From assembly GCF_000633515.1 (NCBI RefSeq), contig NZ_AYMP01000031.1, positions 36,058 through 100,057 on the forward strand: 64,000 bases of DNA. The letters run 5' to 3'. The notes beneath the pieces are model-generated. The model was not told the DNA's origin. It saw only the letters and a program-made list of their open reading frames with translations, and ran no database searches. This DNA comes from Morganella morganii H1r. Its GTDB lineage: Bacteria; Pseudomonadota; Gammaproteobacteria; Enterobacterales; Enterobacteriaceae. Of the stretch, positions 49,910 to 61,538 are shown piece after piece (position 1 is the first letter of the stretch; every line of letters begins with the position of its first letter). A program made the translations under genes and the position numbers.

Positions 49910-50842
49910 TCAGCGATTTTCAAGTGCTGTTTCCAATGATGCCATATCATTGACAGCAGATGATGTTAATGTTTTCACAATACGCTTAGTCAGCCCGGTC
50001 AGTACTTTGCCCGGCCCTGCTTCCAGCAGATCTTCAACACCCTGCGCGGCCATAAACTCAACAGTTTCGGTCCAGCGTACCGGATTATAAAGCTGACGGA
50101 CTAATGCATCACGAATTGCATCGGCGGAAGTCTCTATCTTAACATCAACATTGTTCACAACAGAAAAGATTGGTGTATTAAATGTGATATTTTTTAGCGC
50201 AACGGCTAATTTATCAGCAGCCGGCTTCATTAATGCACAATGTGACGGCACACTGACCGACAACGGCAGCGCACGTTTTGCCCCGGCTTCCTTACATAAT
50301 GCCCCGGCACGCTCAACCGCGTCTTTCTCACCGGCGATAACCACCTGGCCCGGCGAGTTAAAGTTAACCGGTGATACGACCTGCCCCTGAGCAGCCTCTT
50401 CACAGGCTTTGGCGATAGCATCATTGTCCAGACCGATGATGGCATACATTGCCCCGGTACCGGCCGGAACGGCTTCCTGCATCAGGCGGCCGCGTAATTC
50501 CACCAGTTTGATGGCTTCTTTAAAATCCATCACACCGGCACACACCAGCGCGGAGTATTCCCCCAGGCTGTGACCTGCCATCATGGCAGGCATGGCGCCG
50601 TTTTTTTCCTGCCAGACACGCCAGATGGCCACAGAGGCCGCCAGCAGTGCAGGCTGAGTCTGCCAGGTTTTATTCAGTTCCTCTTCCGGCCCGTTCTGAA
50701 CGAGTGCCCATAAATCGTAGCCCAGTTCAGCGGATGCTTCGGCAAAGGTTGCCTCAACGACCGGAAAATTTGCCGCGAGATCCGCCAGCATACCGACTGA
50801 CTGAGAACCCTGCCCCGGAAATACCATTGCATATGCAGACAT
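49910..50842 (-). CDS. fabD: malonyl-CoA:ACP transacylase
   Basis: The 310-residue enzyme transfers malonyl from CoA to ACP. The nucleophile elbow GHSLGEYSALVCAG and the catalytic His in VPSHCALM are present, along with the N-terminal FPGQGSQSVGM. It lies between fabH and fabG in the conserved operon. Confidence 0.97.
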   Translation of the reverse strand: MSAYAMVFPGQGSQSVGMLADLAANFPVVEATFAEASAELGYDLWALVQNGPEEELNKTWQTQPALLAASVAIWRVWQEKNGAMPAMMAGHSLGEYSALVCAGVMDFKEAIKLVELRGRLMQEAVPAGTGAMYAIIGLDNDAIAKACEEAAQGQVVSPVNFNSPGQVVIAGEKDAVERAGALCKEAGAKRALPLSVSVPSHCALMKPAADKLAVALKNITFNTPIFSVVNNVDVKIETSADAIRDALVRQLYNPVRWTETVEFMAAQGVEDLLEAGPGKVLTGLTKRIVKTLTSSAVNDMASLETALENR

Positions 50843-50861
50843 GATTTAGCTTCCTGAAAAA

Positions 50862-51815
50862 TTAAAAACGAATTAATGCAGAACCCCAGGCAAAACCACC
50901 GCCGAAGGCTTCAATCAGAATCAGCTGACCGCGTTTGATGCGCCCGTCACGAACCGCTTCGTCGAAGGCCGTCGGTACAGAGGCCGCAGAGGTATTACCG
51001 TGACGATCCAGGGTTACCACCACTTTATCCATGCCCATATTTAATTTTTTTGCTGTGGCACTGATAATGCGCAGGTTTGCCTGATGCGGCACCAGCCAGT
51101 CGAGTTCTGATTTATCAATATTGTTCGCCACCAGCGCTTCTTCAACGACGTTGGCTAATTCGCGGACCGCCACACGAAACACCTCGTTACCTGCCATTGT
51201 CAGGTACGCCGGTTTTTCGCTGTCTTTGCGATCTTTATTCGGTAATGTCAGCAGATCGCCGTAACGACCGTCCGCATGTAAATGCGTGGAGAGAATGCCC
51301 GGCTCTTCTGAGGCTTCAACCACAAAGGCACCTGCGCCGTCACCAAACAGGATAACCGTACCGCGATCTGCCGGATCCAGCGTTTTCGCCAGCACATCCG
51401 AACCGATCACCAGGGCTTTTTTCGCCATACCGGTTTTAATGAACTGATCCACCACACTGATAGCATAGCTGAAACCGGCACACGCCGCCGCCACATCAAA
51501 GGAGATGCAGCTGTCAATGCCCAGCAGTTTCTGGATTTCACAGGCTGCGCTCGGGAAACCGTGCGTGGAAGAAGTGGTACCCACAACGATCAGATCGATA
51601 TCACCGGCAGGAATACCCGCCATATCCAGTGCGTTCAGTGCTGCCTGGTGTCCCATCGTAACAACGGTTTCATCATCACCGGCCAGACGGCGCTCACGGA
51701 TACCCGTACGAGTAACAATCCACTCATCGGTTGTGTCGACCATTTTTTCCAGATCAGCATTTGTGCGGATTTGTGCAGGAAGATAGCTCCCGGTTCCTAA
51801 AATTTTTGTATACAT
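50862..51815 (-). CDS. fabH: beta-ketoacyl-ACP synthase III
   Basis: The 317-residue enzyme starts fatty acid synthesis by condensing acetyl-CoA with malonyl-ACP. The catalytic triad is Cys112 ([10 protein letters not shown]), His of VPHQANLRI and Asn of HGNTSAAS. It starts five bases downstream of plsX. Confidence 0.97.
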   Translation of the reverse strand: MYTKILGTGSYLPAQIRTNADLEKMVDTTDEWIVTRTGIRERRLAGDDETVVTMGHQAALNALDMAGIPAGDIDLIVVGTTSSTHGFPSAACEIQKLLGIDSCISFDVAAACAGFSYAISVVDQFIKTGMAKKALVIGSDVLAKTLDPADRGTVILFGDGAGAFVVEASEEPGILSTHLHADGRYGDLLTLPNKDRKDSEKPAYLTMAGNEVFRVAVRELANVVEEALVANNIDKSELDWLVPHQANLRIISATAKKLNMGMDKVVVTLDRHGNTSAASVPTAFDEAVRDGRIKRGQLILIEAFGGGFAWGSALIRF

Positions 51816-51820
51816 ATTAG

Positions 51821-52855
51821 TTAGTTACTCTTGGGTAATACCATAGCGAGGCGGGTTGCGATTCGTTCAGGCACCTGCTTTTCAACAGTCTGAACCGCCT
51901 GCGTTATGGCAGCGTTGAATGCACTTACATTCGCCGCACCGTGACTTTTAATCACAATGCCGCGTAATCCTAACAGAGAAGCACCGTTATACTGGTCGGG
52001 GTTCAGGTGACTGAAGCGTTTATTCAGCCATTTTGTCACCACTTTCTTCACCAGTTTGTACAGCAGGGATGAAGATTTGCCTTCATTTTGTGATTTAAAC
52101 ATAGAAAGGATCACACGAATCACCCCTTCCATGGTTTTCAGGGTAACATTACCCGCGAAGCCGTCACAGACCAGCACATCGGTTTTACCGGTCAGCAGCT
52201 CGTTACCTTCTGCATAGCCGATATAATTGATGCCCGGTATCGATTTCAGCACCGTGGCTGCTTCGCGGATATTGTCGAGTCCCTTGGTTTCTTCTTCACC
52301 GATGTTCAGTAATGCCACACGCGGATGCGGGATCCCGGCCACATCTTCTGCCATCACCGCGCCCATAATAGCAAACTGCACCAGCATCTCACTGCTGCAC
52401 TCCGCATTTGCACCCAGATCAAGCAGCACCGTTTTGCCTTTCTTCTGATTCGGCACCACGGTCATCAGTGCAGGACGCTCGATGCCGTCAATGGATTTCA
52501 GCATCAGTTTCGCCAGCCCCATCAGCGCCCCGGTGTTTCCGGCACTGACGCACGCCTGTGCCTCCCCTTCTTTCACCAGTTCCAGCGCGATACGCATGGA
52601 TGTGCCTTTACTCTGGCGGATAGCCTGAGAAGGTTTGGCATCACCGGCAATCGTCTCATAGGCAGGGATCACCCGCAGACGACTGAGCAGCTCAGCATTC
52701 TGGTTTGCAAGCAGAGGAGAAATGGAATCAGGGTGCCCGACCAGCAACAGGGTGAGCTTTGGATTAGATGCCAGTGCCTGCAGCGAGGCAGGCACTGTGA
52801 CATGGGGGCCGATATCCCCACCCATGGCATCTAACGCGATGGTTAGATTAGTCAA
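51821..52855 (-). CDS. plsX: phosphate acyltransferase PlsX
   Basis: The 344-residue enzyme makes acyl-phosphate from acyl-ACP, feeding phospholipid synthesis with PlsY. The N-terminal [21 protein letters not shown] is characteristic. It follows rpmF and precedes fabH, linking ribosome, phospholipid and fatty acid genes. Confidence 0.96.
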   Translation of the reverse strand: MTNLTIALDAMGGDIGPHVTVPASLQALASNPKLTLLLVGHPDSISPLLANQNAELLSRLRVIPAYETIAGDAKPSQAIRQSKGTSMRIALELVKEGEAQACVSAGNTGALMGLAKLMLKSIDGIERPALMTVVPNQKKGKTVLLDLGANAECSSEMLVQFAIMGAVMAEDVAGIPHPRVALLNIGEEETKGLDNIREAATVLKSIPGINYIGYAEGNELLTGKTDVLVCDGFAGNVTLKTMEGVIRVILSMFKSQNEGKSSSLLYKLVKKVVTKWLNKRFSHLNPDQYNGASLLGLRGIVIKSHGAANVSAFNAAITQAVQTVEKQVPERIATRLAMVLPKSN

Positions 52856-52883
52856 GATATCAACGTGCTTAAAAAGCAGCAGA

Positions 52884-53054
52884 TTACTTGTTGATTACCT
52901 TACGACCACGGTAGTAACCATCAGCGGTCACATGGTGGCGCAGATGAGTTTCACCAGAGGTTTTGTCAACAGAAACCAGAGTTGCTGACAGTGCGTCATG
53001 AGAGCGACGCATACCACGTTTGGAACGAGTTGGTTTATTTTGTTGTACGGCCAT
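52884..53054 (-). CDS. rpmF: 50S ribosomal protein L32
   Basis: This 56-residue gene starts [20 protein letters not shown] and ends [10 protein letters not shown], matching E. coli L32. It lies 12 bases after yceD and about 30 bases before plsX. Confidence 0.97.
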   Translation of the reverse strand: MAVQQNKPTRSKRGMRRSHDALSATLVSVDKTSGETHLRHHVTADGYYRGRKVINK

Positions 53055-53066
53055 TGACCTTACTCC

Positions 53067-53591
53067 TTAAGTACTTTTCTTTAAACTGGCTAATGCGGCA
53101 AACGGATTTGGTTTTTCTGCTTCCGGAGGAAGCTCACCAAAGACTTTCACCGCGTCGGACACTTCACAGTGTTCAGAATCATGTACCGGAACCACAGGCA
53201 GAGAAAGAATTAATTCATCTTCAATCATTGCCAGTAAATCTGTCTCACCAAAATCATTTACGTCAATTGGCTCATACTCTTCCGGTAATGCCTCAGCCTG
53301 TTCATCGCTGACAACCGGGCTGAAACAATACGTTGCGCGGACATGAAGCGGGAAGATATTACCACACCGCTGACACTCAAGTGAAACATCAGTTTCTGCT
53401 GTTCCCTTAATGACTGTCAGACGCTGCGGATCGATTTCAAACGTCAAATCAACATCAACATCGCTGTCCACACTGACTACCGATTCGGCTAACCGCGTAA
53501 CCTGCTCAGGTGCATAGCACCCCCGGTAATCCAGACGCTTCTGCGCGGCGCGCTTTGCATCAATAGTCAGAGGTAATTTTATCTTTTGCAT
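53067..53591 (-). CDS. yceD: 23S rRNA accumulation protein YceD (DUF177)
   Basis: The 174-residue protein matches YceD, including LECQRCG with paired cysteines and the acidic region [21 protein letters not shown]. It is known to be needed for normal 23S rRNA accumulation in bacteria and plants. It leads the rpmF-plsX-fab operon. Confidence 0.94.
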   Translation of the reverse strand: MQKIKLPLTIDAKRAAQKRLDYRGCYAPEQVTRLAESVVSVDSDVDVDLTFEIDPQRLTVIKGTAETDVSLECQRCGNIFPLHVRATYCFSPVVSDEQAEALPEEYEPIDVNDFGETDLLAMIEDELILSLPVVPVHDSEHCEVSDAVKVFGELPPEAEKPNPFAALASLKKST

Positions 53592-53745
53592 AAGGCGCGC
53601 ATCTTATATTCGTAAGACGATATAGTCAAAGAAAATATAGACAGCAAAGAGGGCGGTAACCAGCCTTCCCGCTAAAAATACACTCAATAAGCGGCGCATA
53701 GTTTAGAATGAGTTTATTCTTTTTACCACGACTTTCGGAATATTT

Positions 53746-54336
53746 ATGATCTCACTGGTTCTCGCTTCCACCTCCCTGTACCGCAAAGCGTTGCTGGAAA
53801 AACTCGGCATCCCGTTTGTATCCGCCGCCCCGGGGACAGATGAAACCCCGCATCCGGCAGAAGACGCGCTGTCGCTGGTGATGCGCCTAGCGCGCGAAAA
53901 AGCCCGTTCATTAACGCAGCAGTACCCTGACAGCCTGATTATCGGCTCTGATCAGGTTTGTGTGCTGGACGGGGAAATTACCGGCAAACCGCATCATTAT
54001 GACGCGGCCTTTGCACAATTGCGCAAAGCCTCCGGTCAGTGCATCACCTTTTATACCGGGCTGAGCCTGTACAACAGTGCCACCGGAGAAGATCACACGA
54101 TATGTGAACCTTACTGTGTGCATTTCCGTACACTGGATGATGACGAAATCCGGGCCTATCTGCTGGCGGAAATGCCCTATCAGTGTGCCGGAAGCTTTAA
54201 ATCTGAAGGTTTAGGAATCGCCTTATTTAAAAAACTGCAGGGAGATGACCCTAATACACTGATAGGTTTACCGCTGATCCGACTGACAGAATTACTGATT
54301 CAGGCCGGATACAACCCACTGCGGATCCCCCGCTGA
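53746..54336 (+). CDS. yceF: Maf-family nucleotide pyrophosphatase YceF
   Basis: The 196-residue enzyme belongs to the Maf family ([31 protein letters not shown]). E. coli YceF hydrolyses 7-methyl-GTP, removing a modified nucleotide. It is divergent from yceD as in E. coli. The ATG at 53746 begins [10 protein letters not shown]. Confidence 0.94.
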   Translation: MISLVLASTSLYRKALLEKLGIPFVSAAPGTDETPHPAEDALSLVMRLAREKARSLTQQYPDSLIIGSDQVCVLDGEITGKPHHYDAAFAQLRKASGQCITFYTGLSLYNSATGEDHTICEPYCVHFRTLDDDEIRAYLLAEMPYQCAGSFKSEGLGIALFKKLQGDDPNTLIGLPLIRLTELLIQAGYNPLRIPR

Positions 54337-54373
54337 CACGCTCCGGGGCATCCGATGATTCTGAGGAACTGAC

Positions 54374-54700
54374 ATGAAGCTGAAAATGATCGCTGCCGCA
54401 ACGCTGCTGTTCAGTGCTGCCGGTCTGGCTGCCCCGTCACTGGCGGATAAGACAACTTTTGTTACCGACTGTACAAAAGGCGCTGTGACCAATCTGAAAA
54501 ACCCGGAGAACCGCAGTAAAGTCCCGGCGGTCTGTGAGTGTGTGTATGACAACTCACTGGCGAAATTCGGTAAAGACGGGCTGGCAAAACTGGATGATCT
54601 GGTCCGCAAAGGTCAGAAACTGACAGAGCAGGACTCTCAGGCGATCGGTGAGATTGCACAGAGCTGCACCACAAAGATTATCGGTGTGCAGACGAAGTAA
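54374..54700 (+). CDS. small secreted protein, unknown
   Basis: The 108-residue product has a clear signal peptide (MKLKMIAAATLLFSAAGLAA, cleavage near SLA-DK). The mature part, about 84 residues, has four cysteines (VTDCTKG, AVCECV, QSCTT) that could form two disulfides. I do not recognise the family. It follows yceF by 37 bases and ends before a bidirectional terminator, so it may be cotranscribed with yceF. Confidence 0.78.
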   Translation: MKLKMIAAATLLFSAAGLAAPSLADKTTFVTDCTKGAVTNLKNPENRSKVPAVCECVYDNSLAKFGKDGLAKLDDLVRKGQKLTEQDSQAIGEIAQSCTTKIIGVQTK

Positions 54701-54723
54701 CCGCAGAATACCCTCTGTATTAA

Positions 54724-54756
54724 GCAAAAACCCGCGTTCTGCGCGGGTTCTTTATT
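54724..54756. terminator. bidirectional terminator before rluC
   Basis: The stem AACCCGCG / CGCGGGTT with a five-base loop has A-rich sequence before it and a T-rich run after it, suitable for both converging units. Confidence 0.85.
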
Positions 54757-54768
54757 TCTGTTCTCTGC

Positions 54769-55728
54769 TTATTTTGCCTGTTTCGACCGCAGTACCGTCA
54801 GGCAATGGCGCAGTTTTTCATCTAACGGTGCCTGAAGGCGCATTGCCTCACCGGTGGACGGATGGGTAAAGGCAAGTGCCGCCGCATGTAAAAACAGCCG
54901 GTTAAGCCCCGTCCCTTTCAGCTGAGCATCAAACTGCGCATCACCGTAACGGTTATCAAACGCGATAGGATGGCCCGCATGCAGCGTGTGAACACGGATC
55001 TGATGTGTACGGCCGGTGACCGGACTGGCTTTGACCAGCGTGGCCGCCTCAAACCGTTCCTCTACTTTAAACCGTGTTTCCGACGATTTGCCTTCCGGAC
55101 TGACTTTCACCACGCGCTCGCCGCTCTGGAGAATATTTTTCAGCAGTGGTGCCTGCACCACTTTTACCGAAGACTGCCACTGGCCCCGCACCAGTGCCAG
55201 ATAATCTTTCTGCATCTGTTTCAGGCGCAGTTGCTCATGCAGCGCCCGCAGCGCGGAACGTTTTTTGGCGATCAATAAAATGCCGGAGGTATCGCGGTCA
55301 AGCCGGTGTACCAGCTCCAGGAAACGTGCCTCCGGGCGCAGCGCGCGCATTGCCTCAATCACCCCGAAACTCAGACCGCTGCCGCCGTGTACCGCTGTAC
55401 CCGCCGGTTTATTAATCACCAGAATATGATCATCTTCATACAATACGCACTTTGCGAGTGCAGACACTTTATCCAGTTTCGCCGACACCGGGGCATCATT
55501 TTTCTCAGCCACACGCACCGGCGGGATACGGATGCTGTCCCCGTCCGCGATTTTGTATTCCGGCTTAATCCGGCCTTTATTGACACGCACTTCCCCTTTA
55601 CGGATGATGCGGTAAATCATGCTCTTCGGCACCCCTTTGAGGCGCGCGAGCAGGAAATTATCAATACGCTGGCCGGCTTCATCGCCGGACACAACAACAA
55701 ATTGAACTGTCTGATTATCAGTTTTCAT
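54769..55728 (-). CDS. rluC: 23S rRNA pseudouridine synthase RluC
   Basis: The enzyme makes pseudouridines 955, 2504 and 2580 of 23S rRNA in E. coli. From the ATG at 55728 (MKTDNQTVQFVVVSG) it has 319 residues: S4 RNA-binding domain (about 20-80) and catalytic RluA-type domain with HRLDRDTSGILLIAK. It is divergent from rne, as in E. coli. Confidence 0.95.
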   Translation of the reverse strand: MKTDNQTVQFVVVSGDEAGQRIDNFLLARLKGVPKSMIYRIIRKGEVRVNKGRIKPEYKIADGDSIRIPPVRVAEKNDAPVSAKLDKVSALAKCVLYEDDHILVINKPAGTAVHGGSGLSFGVIEAMRALRPEARFLELVHRLDRDTSGILLIAKKRSALRALHEQLRLKQMQKDYLALVRGQWQSSVKVVQAPLLKNILQSGERVVKVSPEGKSSETRFKVEERFEAATLVKASPVTGRTHQIRVHTLHAGHPIAFDNRYGDAQFDAQLKGTGLNRLFLHAAALAFTHPSTGEAMRLQAPLDEKLRHCLTVLRSKQAK

Positions 55729-56262
55729 GAAACGGGGGGCTATCCTCTGAACCGTTGCTCCGTAAACCGGGATATTTTCCCGGTGAAACAGGCGGCAAAT
55801 GTGCATCAATGTTTTACGCGGCTATTTTCCCATTTTTTCCGGAAAAAGACCAAGGATTAACGTCATTAACAAATTTCTGCACAAATTTCACCGAAACATG
55901 CAATGTCACCTTGCTATAACCACACCGGCAATGGAATAATGCATGCGCCGATTTTGGCAAAACAGATATTTTATCTTTGTCTGACCGATGACAACGCAGC
56001 AATGGCGTAAGACGTTATTTCCGGTCAGATAATCAGCGGGCTGCGGGTTGCAGCTTACCGGGCCGGTATCGCGTATAAACGTGATTTTCAGCCGGCAACG
56101 GGGATTCAGACAAGACTGAACCTCACCGACACAATTTGCACCTCTATACGATCGACAGCCGGGAGGCTGACGGTGCGGTAAAAGCCACGAGGTCATCGGT
56201 TCCGGTAGCAACGAAATTGCCCGCAGCGCACTAACTAAATGAAAAAAATTGAGTAACTTATA
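55729..56262 (+). promoter_or_regulatory. rluC-rne intergenic region with long rne leader
   Basis: The 534 bases between the divergent rluC and rne starts contain no supported gene. E. coli rne has a structured leader of about 360 bases through which RNase E cleaves its own mRNA; GC-rich segments between about 56030 and 56240 with hairpin potential are consistent with a similar leader here. Exact promoter positions are not assigned. Confidence 0.5.
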
Positions 56263-59200
56263 ATGAAAAGAATGTTAATCAACGCAACTCAGCAGGAAGA
56301 GTTGCGTGTTGCCCTTGTTGACGGGCAGCGCTTGTATGATCTGGATATCGAAAGCCCCGGTCACGAACAAAAAAAAGCAAACATCTATAAAGGGAAAATC
56401 ACCCGTATTGAACCGAGTTTAGAAGCTGCTTTTGTTGACTATGGCGCAGAACGTCACGGTTTCCTTCCCGTCAAAGAAATTGCCCGCGAGTATTTCCCCG
56501 CTAATTACCACGCCTCCGGCCGCCCGAATATCAAAGATGTCCTGAGAGAAGGTCAGGAAGTCATTGTACAGGTGGATAAAGAAGAGCGCGGTAATAAAGG
56601 CGCGGCACTCACCACCTTTATCAGCCTGGCCGGCAGCTATCTGGTTCTGATGCCGAATAACCCGCGTGCCGGGGGGATTTCCCGCCGTATCGAAGGGGAT
56701 GACCGCACCGAGCTGAAAGAAGCCCTGTCCGCGCTGGATATCCCGGAGGGTATGGGTCTGATTGTCCGCACCGCCGGTGTGGGTAAATCAGCCGATGCCC
56801 TGCGCTGGGATCTCGAGTACCGTATCAAGCACTGGGAAGCCATCAAAAAAGTTGCTGAAGGCCGCCCTGCTCCGTTCCTGATCCATCAGGAAAGTAATGT
56901 TATCGTCCGTGCGTTCCGTGATTACCTGCGCCCGGACATCGGTGAAATTCTCATCGATAACCCGAAAATTCTGGAACTGGCACGCAAGCACATCACCGCT
57001 ATCGGTCGTGCCGACTTTGCCAGCAAAATCAAACTGTATCAGGGCGAAGTGCCGCTGTTCAGTCATTATCAGATCGAATCGCAGATTGAATCCGCTTTCC
57101 AGCGTGAAGTCCGCCTGCCGTCCGGCGGTGCGATTGTTATCGACACCACCGAAGCACTGACCGCTATCGATATCAACTCCTCCCGCTCAACGCGCGGCGG
57201 TGATATCGAAGAAACCGCTTTTAACACCAACCTGGAAGCGGCGGATGAAATCGCCCGTCAGCTGCGCCTGCGTGACCTCGGCGGCCTGATTGTTATCGAC
57301 TTTATCGATATGACCCCGGTCCGTCATCAGCGCGAAGTGGAAAACCGCATGCGCGAAGCCGTCCGTCAGGATCGCGCCCGTATCCAGATTGGCCGCATTT
57401 CCCGCTTTGGTCTGCTGGAGATGTCCCGTCAGCGTCTGAGCCCGTCACTGGGTGAATCAAGCCACCATGTGTGTCCGCGATGCAGCGGGACCGGGACTGT
57501 GCGTGATAACGAATCACTGGCGCTCTCCATTCTGCGTCTGATTGAAGAAGAAGCGCTGAAAGAAAACACCCATCAGGTACATGCGATTGTACCGGTGCCG
57601 GTCGCCTCTTATCTGCTGAATGAAAAACGCCGGGCGGTCAGTGCGATTGAAGCACGCCAGGCCGGTGTCAGCGTCATCATCGTGCCGAACAACCAGATGG
57701 AAACCCCGCACTTCCGTGTGGTCCGTGTCCGTAAAGGTGATGAAATCGGTACCCTGAGCTACCGCCTGCCGGAGAAATACGAAGCGGAATCCGCTGCCGG
57801 TGAAGAAGAGGAAACTCAGGAACGCCGTGCGCCGGAACAACCGGCTATCAATGCCTTTGCTATCACATCCGATGCACCGGTACCGGCACAGACTGCCGCA
57901 ACCCGCAAACCGGAAAGCAAACGCGATAACCGTCAGGACAAACAGGCACCTGCGGCTTCTGAAGGTGGTTTCTTCAGCCGTTTCATCAAAAAATTGTTCG
58001 GCTCCGCACCTGCTGTACCGGAAGAAACTGAACAGAAAGAGAAAAAACAGACTAACGATAACAACCGCCGCGGCGGGAATGATCGTAACAAACAACGCCG
58101 TAACCGCCGCGACCGTAATGATCGTAACGGTGAACGTACCGAGCGTACTGACCGTCCTGAGCGCAGTGAACGCAGTGATAACGAATCGCGCAACAAACGC
58201 GATCGCGATGCTGTGAATGAGCCGCGTAAAGGCCGTAATCAGAATACACCGAACGAAGATCTGACACCGGAAGAACTGGCCGCCCGCGAAGCACAGCAGC
58301 AGTTACGCCGTGAACAGCGTGCAGAGCGTCAGCGCCGCCGTCAGGACGAAAAACGTGCCCAGCAGGATGCGAAAAAACTGCGCGCCCAGCAGGACGAGCA
58401 GGATGCCCTGAACAGTGACGGCAATACGGAAGATGATGATGCACCGGCGCCGGTTCGTCAGCGCCGTACCCGCCGCCAGCTGAACGGCTCTGTCCGTGTC
58501 ACTGATGGTGAAACGCAGACTAAACCGGCTGTTGCAGCACCGGTTCCGGTTGTTATTGATGATGCCCCTGCGGCCGTTACTGCGGATACCGGGGTACCGG
58601 CAGCGGCTGAAAGCAATGGTGATGAAGCACACAGCGACAACATCCTGCCGCGCCGCTCACGCCGTTCACCGCGTCATCTGCGGGTAAGTGGTCAGCGCCG
58701 CCGCCGTTACCGTGAAGACCGTCAGCTGACGCAGTCTCCGGTTCCGCTGGAAATGGCTGTGTTCTCGCCTGAACTGGCTTCCGGTAAAGTGTGGATCCAG
58801 TATCCGGTTGTAACACCTGCTGCACAGGCAGAACAGGAAATTGCAGCTGAGACACCGGAAATCACCGAAACAACCGCTGTAATTACAGAAACCGGCGTTG
58901 TTGCTCAGGTGATGACTGAAGCGGCAGAAACCTCTGTTGCGGCAGAACAGTTCTCTCTGACTGTCGCGTCTGAAGCACCTCAGACCACGGCGCCGGAAGA
59001 AACACCTGTTGCGGATACTGTCACTGAATCTGTACCGGCAGAAGAGCCTGTACAGGAAACTGCTAACGTTATCGCTGATGAGCCTGTTGCTGTCACAGAA
59101 CCTGTTGTACCGGTTGTTGTTGCAGAACCGGAAGTGATTGCAGAGCCTGAACCGGTTGTTGTGGCAGAGCCTGTTACCGCACCGGCTGCGGCAACGGTTA

Positions 59201-59397
59201 CTGAAACAACCGTCGTTGTGGCCGGTCGCCATGCTTATTCACCGATGACCAAAGCCCCTGCTCCGGCAACCACCGGCGACGCTTTTGTTATCACCGAATA
59301 TCAGCGCGAAGCCCGTGAAGCCTATGCGCTGCACGGTGCAGGTGGTCATGCTGCCACTAACCATGCAGCATCAGAGCCGTCAAAAACCCTGCTCTGA
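56263..59397 (+). CDS. rne: ribonuclease E
   Basis: The 1044-residue endonuclease is the core of the RNA degradosome. The catalytic half (1-about 530) has an S1 domain (about 36-118), catalytic Asp303 (AIDINSSR) and Asp346 (VIDFIDM), and the zinc-link CPRC (404-407). The scaffold half contains an amphipathic membrane segment ([13 protein letters not shown]), arginine-rich RNA-binding stretches, a Val/Ala/Glu/Pro-rich disordered region and a short C-terminal motif. It is similar in length to E. coli (1061). Confidence 0.97.
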   Translation: MKRMLINATQQEELRVALVDGQRLYDLDIESPGHEQKKANIYKGKITRIEPSLEAAFVDYGAERHGFLPVKEIAREYFPANYHASGRPNIKDVLREGQEVIVQVDKEERGNKGAALTTFISLAGSYLVLMPNNPRAGGISRRIEGDDRTELKEALSALDIPEGMGLIVRTAGVGKSADALRWDLEYRIKHWEAIKKVAEGRPAPFLIHQESNVIVRAFRDYLRPDIGEILIDNPKILELARKHITAIGRADFASKIKLYQGEVPLFSHYQIESQIESAFQREVRLPSGGAIVIDTTEALTAIDINSSRSTRGGDIEETAFNTNLEAADEIARQLRLRDLGGLIVIDFIDMTPVRHQREVENRMREAVRQDRARIQIGRISRFGLLEMSRQRLSPSLGESSHHVCPRCSGTGTVRDNESLALSILRLIEEEALKENTHQVHAIVPVPVASYLLNEKRRAVSAIEARQAGVSVIIVPNNQMETPHFRVVRVRKGDEIGTLSYRLPEKYEAESAAGEEEETQERRAPEQPAINAFAITSDAPVPAQTAATRKPESKRDNRQDKQAPAASEGGFFSRFIKKLFGSAPAVPEETEQKEKKQTNDNNRRGGNDRNKQRRNRRDRNDRNGERTERTDRPERSERSDNESRNKRDRDAVNEPRKGRNQNTPNEDLTPEELAAREAQQQLRREQRAERQRRRQDEKRAQQDAKKLRAQQDEQDALNSDGNTEDDDAPAPVRQRRTRRQLNGSVRVTDGETQTKPAVAAPVPVVIDDAPAAVTADTGVPAAAESNGDEAHSDNILPRRSRRSPRHLRVSGQRRRRYREDRQLTQSPVPLEMAVFSPELASGKVWIQYPVVTPAAQAEQEIAAETPEITETTAVITETGVVAQVMTEAAETSVAAEQFSLTVASEAPQTTAPEETPVADTVTESVPAEEPVQETANVIADEPVAVTEPVVPVVVAEPEVIAEPEPVVVAEPVTAPAAATVTETTVVVAGRHAYSPMTKAPAPATTGDAFVITEYQREAREAYALHGAGGHAATNHAASEPSKTLL

Positions 59398-59416
59398 TTA
59401 ATCCGCACTGAACTGA

Positions 59417-59444
59417 AAATGGCTCCCCCGGGAGCCATTTTTTT
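59417..59444 (+). terminator. rne terminator
   Basis: The stem AAATGGCTCC / GGAGCCATTT with a four-base loop is followed by TTTTT. Confidence 0.9.
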
Positions 59445-59452
59445 ATGACAAA

Positions 59453-59487
59453 AGATAAAAAAACCGTGAATATTCAATTCACGGTTT
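59453..59487 (-). terminator. yeeX terminator
   Basis: On the reverse strand the stem AAACCGTGAAT / ATTCACGGTTT with a five-base loop is followed by a run of T residues. Confidence 0.88.
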
Positions 59488-59507
59488 CTGCTGTTCAGGT
59501 TATGCGA

Positions 59508-59834
59508 TTACTTGATATCTTTGATATCGCCCATTGCCTTGAGTTCTCTGGAGATTTCGCGGCGCTCTTTTGACAGATCCGCATTCTTGATAATGTACTC
59601 ATCCACACGATCTTCATAGTCACTGCGCATATTGGCAATGATGGCCTGGATATCTTCAATGGACATACCCGGCTTGATGTAATCACTCAGGTTATCAAGC
59701 AGAAGTACACGTTTCTGGTTATCACGAATTTTCTTTTCGTTGTCAGTTATTTCACGCAGTATTTTGTTTTTACGGCGAAACATACGAACGAACTCCAGGA
59801 CATTGTGAAAGGAAGGCTTGGTTGTGTTGTCCAT
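59508..59834 (-). CDS. yeeX: DUF496 family protein YeeX
   Basis: From the ATG at 59834 ([19 protein letters not shown]) the protein is 108 residues and matches E. coli YeeX along its length, including [20 protein letters not shown]. It is a helical, coiled-coil-prone cytoplasmic protein of unknown function. In E. coli it also neighbours sbcB. The track can be extended upstream, but the leading residues are not conserved. Confidence 0.93.
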   Translation of the reverse strand: MDNTTKPSFHNVLEFVRMFRRKNKILREITDNEKKIRDNQKRVLLLDNLSDYIKPGMSIEDIQAIIANMRSDYEDRVDEYIIKNADLSKERREISRELKAMGDIKDIK

Positions 59835-60111
59835 TATTCTACCCTTAGTCATATCTGAAATGTGATTCATTAAACAATACAGGTTAACCATGACTGCCGA
59901 CAAGCAATTCTGCCGGTTTTCTGCGGTTTTCTTCAGTGTAGCGTATTTCTGAGCGGAATTGTTTCAGCAGATGCAAATTCCGCACAAAATCCCGTTATTT
60001 TCTGCTGAGCCCCGGCAGTCCCTGTCTCCGGAACATTCACCGGCGAAATTGGTATTTTGTCCGCGATTTGTTACCCTGTAGCCCATCCTTTATCAGAAAA
60101 CGGGCCATACG

Positions 60112-61530
60112 GTGTCTTCAGCACAATTTTTCTTTCACGATTACGAAACCTTCGGGCAGGATCCTGCCGGTGACCGCCCGGCGCAGTTTGCCGGTGTCCG
60201 CACGGACAGCGAATTCAATATTATCGCCGACCCGGTGATCGCCTACTGCGCCCCGGCGGATGATTATCTGCCGCAGCCCGCCGCAGTGATGATAACCGGC
60301 ATTACGCCGCAGGAAGCGTTGCAGAAAGGCGTTAATGAGGCGCAATTTGCCAGGCTGATTCATGACACCTTTACACAGCCGGACACCTGTATTCTCGGCT
60401 ATAACAGCATTCGTTTTGATGATGAAGTCACCCGTAATATTTTCTACCGGAATTTTTACGACCCGTATGCCTACAGCTGGATGAACCGCAATTCCCGCTG
60501 GGATCTGATCGATATCACCCGCGCCTGTTATGCGCTGCGTCCGGACGGTACAAACTGGCCGGAGAATGACGAAGGACTGCCGAGCTTTAAGCTGGAGCAT
60601 CTGACCGCCGCCAACGGTATCGCCCATGAAAACGCCCACGATGCGATGGCGGATGTGTATGCCACCATTGCCATGGCAAAACAGCTGCGCGGCGCACAAC
60701 CGCGTCTGTTCGATTATTTCTTCAGCCTGCGCGATAAGCGCAAACTCGCGGCACTGATTGATATTCCCGCCATGAAACCGCTGGTACATGTCTCCGGCAT
60801 GTTCGGGGCGATCCGTGCCAATACCAGCCTGGTGGCACCGCTGGCATGGCATCCGGATAACCGCAATGCTGTGATTATGTGTGATCTCGCCGGTGATCTG
60901 ACCCCGCTGCTGACGCTGGATGCGGATACCCTGCGCGAACACCTGTACACCCGCCGTGATGATCTGCCGGAAGGCGCTTCCCCGGTACCGCTCAAACTGG
61001 TGCATATCAATAAATGCCCGATCCTGGCACCGGAAAATACCCTGCGCCCGCAGGATGCACAGCGTATCGGATTGGATAAAGACCGGTGTGCCCGTAATGC
61101 AGAGTTGCTGCATCAGCATCCGGAGATCCGCGAGAAAGTGGTGGCGGTTTTTGCTCAGCCGCGTGAATTCCCGGTACAGAATGATGTCGATCGCATGATT
61201 TACCAGGGCTTTTTCAGTGAATCAGATAAAGCGGCCATGACCATTATCCGCGAAACAGATCCGAAAAATCTGCCTGCACTGGAACTGAGTTATCAGGATG
61301 CCCGTCTGCCGGAATTACTGTTCCGCTACCGCGCCCGGAATTTCCCCGGCACACTGGACGAACATGAGCAGCAGCGCTGGCTTGCCCATCGCCGTGAGGT
61401 GTTCAGTCAGGATAATTTAACCCGTTATTTCGGACAGATTGGTGAAATGATGCAGGAATATCAGCATGATGCAAACAAGACAGAATTGCTGAAAAAGCTG
61501 GTGCAGTACGCGCAGCACCTGGCAGAGTAA
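60112..61530 (+). CDS. sbcB: exonuclease I
   Basis: The 472-residue 3'-5' single-strand DNase acts in recombination and mismatch repair. It shows the DEDDh exonuclease core: FHDYETFG, GYNSIRFDDE and the ENAHDAMADV motif with catalytic His and Asp, then the SH3-like and C-terminal helical domains. It starts with GTG at 60112. Confidence 0.95.
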   Translation: MSSAQFFFHDYETFGQDPAGDRPAQFAGVRTDSEFNIIADPVIAYCAPADDYLPQPAAVMITGITPQEALQKGVNEAQFARLIHDTFTQPDTCILGYNSIRFDDEVTRNIFYRNFYDPYAYSWMNRNSRWDLIDITRACYALRPDGTNWPENDEGLPSFKLEHLTAANGIAHENAHDAMADVYATIAMAKQLRGAQPRLFDYFFSLRDKRKLAALIDIPAMKPLVHVSGMFGAIRANTSLVAPLAWHPDNRNAVIMCDLAGDLTPLLTLDADTLREHLYTRRDDLPEGASPVPLKLVHINKCPILAPENTLRPQDAQRIGLDKDRCARNAELLHQHPEIREKVVAVFAQPREFPVQNDVDRMIYQGFFSESDKAAMTIIRETDPKNLPALELSYQDARLPELLFRYRARNFPGTLDEHEQQRWLAHRREVFSQDNLTRYFGQIGEMMQEYQHDANKTELLKKLVQYAQHLAE

Positions 61531-61538
61531 GCAGACAG

